Assembly: GCF_010183535.1 (NCBI RefSeq)
Contig: NC_071333.1
Location: forward strand, 16,552,587-16,616,586
Direction: 5' to 3'
DNA length: 64,000 nucleotides
Source: Caenorhabditis remanei
Lineage: Eukaryota; Nematoda; Chromadorea; Rhabditida; Rhabditidae
In this document: positions 60,488 to 64,000 of the stretch, one piece after another
How positions within the stretch are numbered: position 1 is the first letter of the stretch
Layout of the letters: every line of letters starts with the position of its first letter
Program-made: the position numbers and the translations under genes
Notes under the pieces: model-generated
Told to the model about the DNA's origin: nothing
The model's input: only the letters and a program-made list of their open reading frames with translations
Databases searched by the model: none

Positions 60488-60636
60488 TATACCATAATGT
60501 AGATCTCGGCGAGATTTATGTCTGTGACTACTGATGGATGTTTGTTAATGCAGAATGGTTTTAAAAAAGCCGTTCTAGTATCCGGCTCGTAGTAAGTAAC
60601 AGACATATTACTCGCTGAGATCTACATTTTGGTATA
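60488..60636. mobile_element. MITE, 149 bp, same family as 45042..45208
   Basis: Ends TATACCATAATGTAGATCTC and GAGATCTACATTTTGGTATA are inverted complements, extended by GGCGAG / CTCGCT. TA borders fit a Tc1/mariner-type target duplication. No coding sequence. Confidence 0.75.
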
Positions 60637-61090
60637 TTTTCCACTTATTCATTTATTGAAAACAATCACAAATATCGTGGTAGAAAGAAAAATTTTCAAA
60701 ACAAGAGATGCAATAGAGAGGGCTAAGCGGGATATGACTAACATAAGACAGAAGAGTAGAATCAAAATGGGTTTAATTGAGCAGATAGTGTGATGAGATA
60801 AAAAGTCAGTCAGAGCTGATGGAATCCATGCGGATAAGCTTGCGGTGAACATAGAGTTGCATTTAGCATATTATGTTGAAATCTGTTGCTTGTGCAACGA
60901 TCTAGAAAGGCTTTTGGCATGACGTTGATTGACTGATAAGCAGTCCGGGCCAGACGCTGTAAGATACTTTCCAATCTGTCTGCTGAGAAAGCGGCATGTG
61001 AACAAGATTTGTATTGCTTCTCATAAAAGTTTTGTACATACAAAAAAGTCATAGGACTCATACGACTGAATTTCCATCTTTCTTTCCCAG

Positions 61091-61336
61091 AAATTCTTTG
61101 AAAACCCGAATCTGGAACAGTTCAAAATTTTTGTACACAAAGATATGAGCTATTCCGATTTTGAAAAAATTAAAGCAAGTCTCCAACAATACAACACCAA
61201 CAATGCTCAGTATTCTTGCTGGGTTAGCATTCCGTATCCGAATTCTGATAAGAAACTGGAGATTTTGGTGAAGAAGAAGATTATATGGTTCAAGAGACCT
61301 TATTATGTAGGGGAAGAATATCAGGAACAAATTTGA
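61091..61336 (+). pseudogene. Orphan FTH last exon (fbxa-type fragment)
   Basis: An open 82-codon exon after a CTTTCCCAG acceptor: KFFENPNLEQFKIFVHKD, then SDFEKIKASLQQYNTNNAQ, WVSIPYPNSDKKLEILVKKK and WFKRPYYVGEEYQEQI-stop. It aligns throughout with the broken last exon at 48213..48458, and the homology continues about 120 bp past the stop. No upstream FTH or F-box exon is visible in the preceding kilobase, so it is a gene fragment whose frame has survived. Confidence 0.65.
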
Positions 61337-62149
61337 ACACTGAACCTAATTGTGAAATTATTAAATTTATTACCCTAGAATACTATTCATTACAGTTCCT
61401 CCTTATCTGTCAGATTTCTCCCATACTATAGAAACACGTTCAATTGAATTTGATCGGTCGTTTTATTAGTCCCGAGATTTAGCCATCTATTTAAGGCAGC
61501 TTGCCTCATGAAGGAAAATTTCAACGATCTGGTATTTTTATCCTAGGATCTACAGTACCGGCCAAAAATAGATCATAATTTGAGTGTTTGGCATGGTAAA
61601 ACTAACTACCCCACAAATTATACAGAACAGAGATAGAACTTCCTTTTTGTACTGATCAACTTAGCTGTACAAGCACTACCTAGCAAGTTACGTCTTGACA
61701 AATTAATTTCACCCTCCAATCGGCCAGTTTCCGTGCAAATTAGTGCGATTTTTTATCTGTCCACATAAAATTGCTATAACTCTCAAAGAAATGTCCGTAT
61801 AGAAAAGTTGCAAAAACGGAGCTCTTCTTTTGATCTGTATAATCCATAAAACATTTACTTTGTGGAAGATATTGTACTACTATGACACACTCTCGAAGTT
61901 GGGCATTTTAAAATGAAAACAGAACAATATGATATATTTTTGACCGGTACTGTTAATATGCTTTTCAGGTTTTGCAAGCCATTTCAGGTAGTCCCTCTCT
62001 TTTTACATTTTTCAAAACAGTTTTTTTTTCACTGGTGTTCCCTGATATAACATTTCAAAAAACAGGTATAAACTAATGTAGACCAACGGAAACATACTTC
62101 TCAAATTATTCCAAGTACACTGCCATTTTTTGACTTTAACCGCTCCAGT
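61337..62149. other. Intergenic region
   Basis: The first 120 bp match the 3' flank of the FTH remnant at 48458. CAGTACCGGCCAAAAATAGAT (61551) and the near-inverse ATATTTTTGACCGGTACTGT (61931) bracket about 400 bp and could be the ends of an inverted-repeat element. No gene. Confidence 0.4.
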
Positions 62150-63645
62150 TAGTCCGCTATTTTTTAGTTTTTATCATTCTAGGTACACTGCTGTTTTCGG
62201 TTTTTAACACTCTAGGCACACTTCTCTTTTTCGGTTTTTGTCGCTCTAGGTACACTGCTATTTTTCAATTCTTATTACTTTAGGTACACTGCTATTTTCG
62301 CTTTTTCTCATTTTAGGTAGTCTGCTATTTTCAGGTCTTCTCATTTTAGGTAGTGTACTATTTTTGGTTTTTCTCATTTTAGGTAGTCTGCTATTTTCGG
62401 TTTTTCTCATTTTAGGTAGTCTGCTATTTTCGGTTTTTTTCATTTTAGGTAGTCTGCTATTTTCGGTTTTTCTCATTTTAGGTAGTCTGCTATTTTCGGT
62501 TTTTCTCATTTTAGGTAGTGTACTATTTTTGGTTTTTTTTCAATTTAGGAAGTCTGTATTTTTGGTTTTTCTCATTTTAGGTAGTCTGCTATTTTCAGGT
62601 CTTCTCATTTTAGGTAGTCTGCTATTTTCGGTTTTTCTCATTTTAGGTAGTCTGCTATTTTCGGTTTTTCTCATTTTAGGTAGTCTGCTATTTTCGGTTT
62701 TTCTCATTTTAGGTAGTCTGCTATTTTCGGTTTTTCTCATTTTAGGTAGTGTACTATTTTTGGTTTTTCTCATTTTAGGTAGTGTACTATTTTTGGTTTT
62801 TTTTCAATTTAGGAAGTCTGTATTTTTGGTTTTTCTCATTTTAGGTAGTCTGCTATTTTCGGTTTTTCTCATTTCAGGTAGTCTGCTATTTTCGGTTTTT
62901 CTCATTTTAGGTAGTCTGCTATTTTCGGTTTTTCTTCGAAAAATCCATCCCTGTCCGATTGCGTTCACGCAAACTACAACGTCATCTGAATTTGCATTTT
63001 TGTCTGCGTCTCTGCAGTTGGACATGCAAGGATTTACGAAACCGCATATGGGCAGGGGTAGGGAAAATCGATTTTTCTTCCAATCTTACATGGGGAAAGG
63101 TTTTGTTTCCAAAAACCGAGAATAACAGACTACCTGAAATGAGAAAAACCAAAAATAGCAGACTACCCAAAATGAAAAAACCGAAAATAACAGACTACCT
63201 GAAATGAGAAAAACCGAAAATAGCAGACTACCTAAATTGAAAAAAACCGAAAATAGCCGACTACCTAAATTGAAAAAAACCGAAAATAGCAGACTACCTG
63301 AAATGAGAAAATCCGAAAATAGCAGACTACCTGAAATGAGAAAAACCGAAAATAGCAGACTACCTAAAATGAGAAAAACCGAAAATAGCAGACTACCTAA
63401 AATGAGAAAAACCGAAAATAGCAGACTACCTGAAATGAGAAAAACCGAAAATAGCAGACTACCTAAAATGAGAAAAACCAAAAATAGCAGACTACCTGAA
63501 ATGAGAAAAACCGAAAATAGCAGACTACCTGAAATGAGAAAATCCGAAAATAGCAGACTACCTGAAATGAGAAAAACCAAAAATAGCAGACTACCTGAAA
63601 TGAAAAAAACCGAAAATAGCAAACTACCTAAAATGCGCTAACCAA
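62150..63645. repeat. 33-bp minisatellite arranged as a giant inverted repeat
   Basis: Left arm (about 62280..62938, with decayed units from 62150): about 20 units of GGTTTTTCTCATTTTAGGTA plus GTCTGCTATTTTC. Right arm (about 63110..63643): about 16 units of the reverse complement (GAAAATAGCAGACTACCTAA plus AATGAGAAAAACC). The arms are separated by roughly 170 bp of unrelated DNA. Variants such as TAGTGTACTATTTTTGG and CAATTTAGGAAGTCTGTATT recur in the left arm in the same order, which indicates multi-unit duplications. Because the unit is 33 bp, both strands stay open for long stretches, giving low-complexity frames that I do not regard as genes. Confidence 0.92.
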
Positions 63646-64000
63646 GAACGTTAAAAGAAGAAGTAATTCATGTGAAAAGTCGTATTTCGCAAAAATCATT
63701 TACTATTTCATAAAAACTCATATGATTCAAGAATACACGTATTTTCCTTGGGATAATCGGGATAGTTTAAATGACTAGACAGATATGAGACAAGAATAAG
63801 AGGAGTTTGACAAAGAATGAGATGATTGACTGGAAATAGAGATTATCTTCAAAAAACACGGAATGGCAAGATTGTGAGATCAAAAATAATTTGAAAATAA
63901 GTAAAAAAATAAGTAACTAAATAGAAATGTGATACACAAACTGAAAGTGAAAGAATGGGATTCTGGCAGTGTAAGTAATAGATATGTCGTTTAACGGCAA
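63646..64000. other. Window end, nothing recognised
   Basis: Purine-rich AT-rich sequence without an open frame of note. Confidence 0.4.

Noticed and set aside
60649..61061. Minus-strand frames before the FTH exon
   Set aside because: No family resemblance and no phase-consistent joins; the FTH exon on the plus strand explains the adjacent conservation.
62364..63125. Open frame of 253 codons (ILGSLLFSVFL repeats) across the 33-bp array
   Set aside because: It is a direct product of a 3n-length repeat; the opposite strand is equally open, composition is monotonous and there is no start or splice context.

Overview
The window is nuclear DNA of a nematode, almost certainly a Caenorhabditis species. 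It is AT-rich. Genes are built from small exons with introns of about 45-60 bp that begin GTRAGT and end TTTTCAG. It carries families typical of these worms: an innexin, Str-superfamily chemoreceptors, F-box proteins with FBA/FTH-like tails, and Gln/Cys-rich ABU/PQN secreted proteins. The species cannot be fixed by reading. The run of papain-like protease, inverted PQN pair and INX-5-like innexin reminds me of one stretch of the C. elegans X chromosome, but that is memory and not a search. Splice joins were chosen by reading; every intact model below keeps phase across all its junctions.

Layout. 0-5.9 kb: the 3' end of a rhodopsin-class receptor (+), a short-chain dehydrogenase (+) and a membrane-anchored papain-like protease (-). 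6.2-9.2 kb: two near-identical Gln/Cys-rich secreted proteins of 378 aa, arranged head to head around a 400-bp promoter region. 9.7-25.7 kb: a receptor and orphan-family cluster, made of two intact chemoreceptors and one dead one, which flank five tandem copies of a protein family I do not recognise (three intact, two broken). Two small genes lie beside them. 25.7-37.7 kb: long gene-poor stretches around a 141-aa secreted protein, a 449-aa innexin and an unrecognised 322-aa protein. 40.1-48.5 kb: a MED27-like Mediator gene with one in-frame stop, two F-box genes and a broken FTH-type copy.

50.16-59.06 kb is a three-level tandem array. A 54-bp subrepeat lies inside 237-563 bp units, and eight of those units form a 2.66-kb block that is present twice almost unchanged. 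Every unit ends in a module resembling a class II tRNA on the minus strand, with recognisable A- and B-box-like sequences. 59-64 kb holds dispersed repeats, a MITE, an orphan FTH exon and a second striking structure: a 33-bp minisatellite whose two halves point in opposite directions around about 170 bp of unique DNA, so the whole can fold as one long hairpin.

The left two thirds is dominated by local gene duplication and decay, and the right end by satellite growth. No single pathway links the genes. The innexin, dehydrogenase, protease and PQN pair look like stable genes. The chemoreceptor, orphan-family and F-box genes look like fast-turnover accessory genes.
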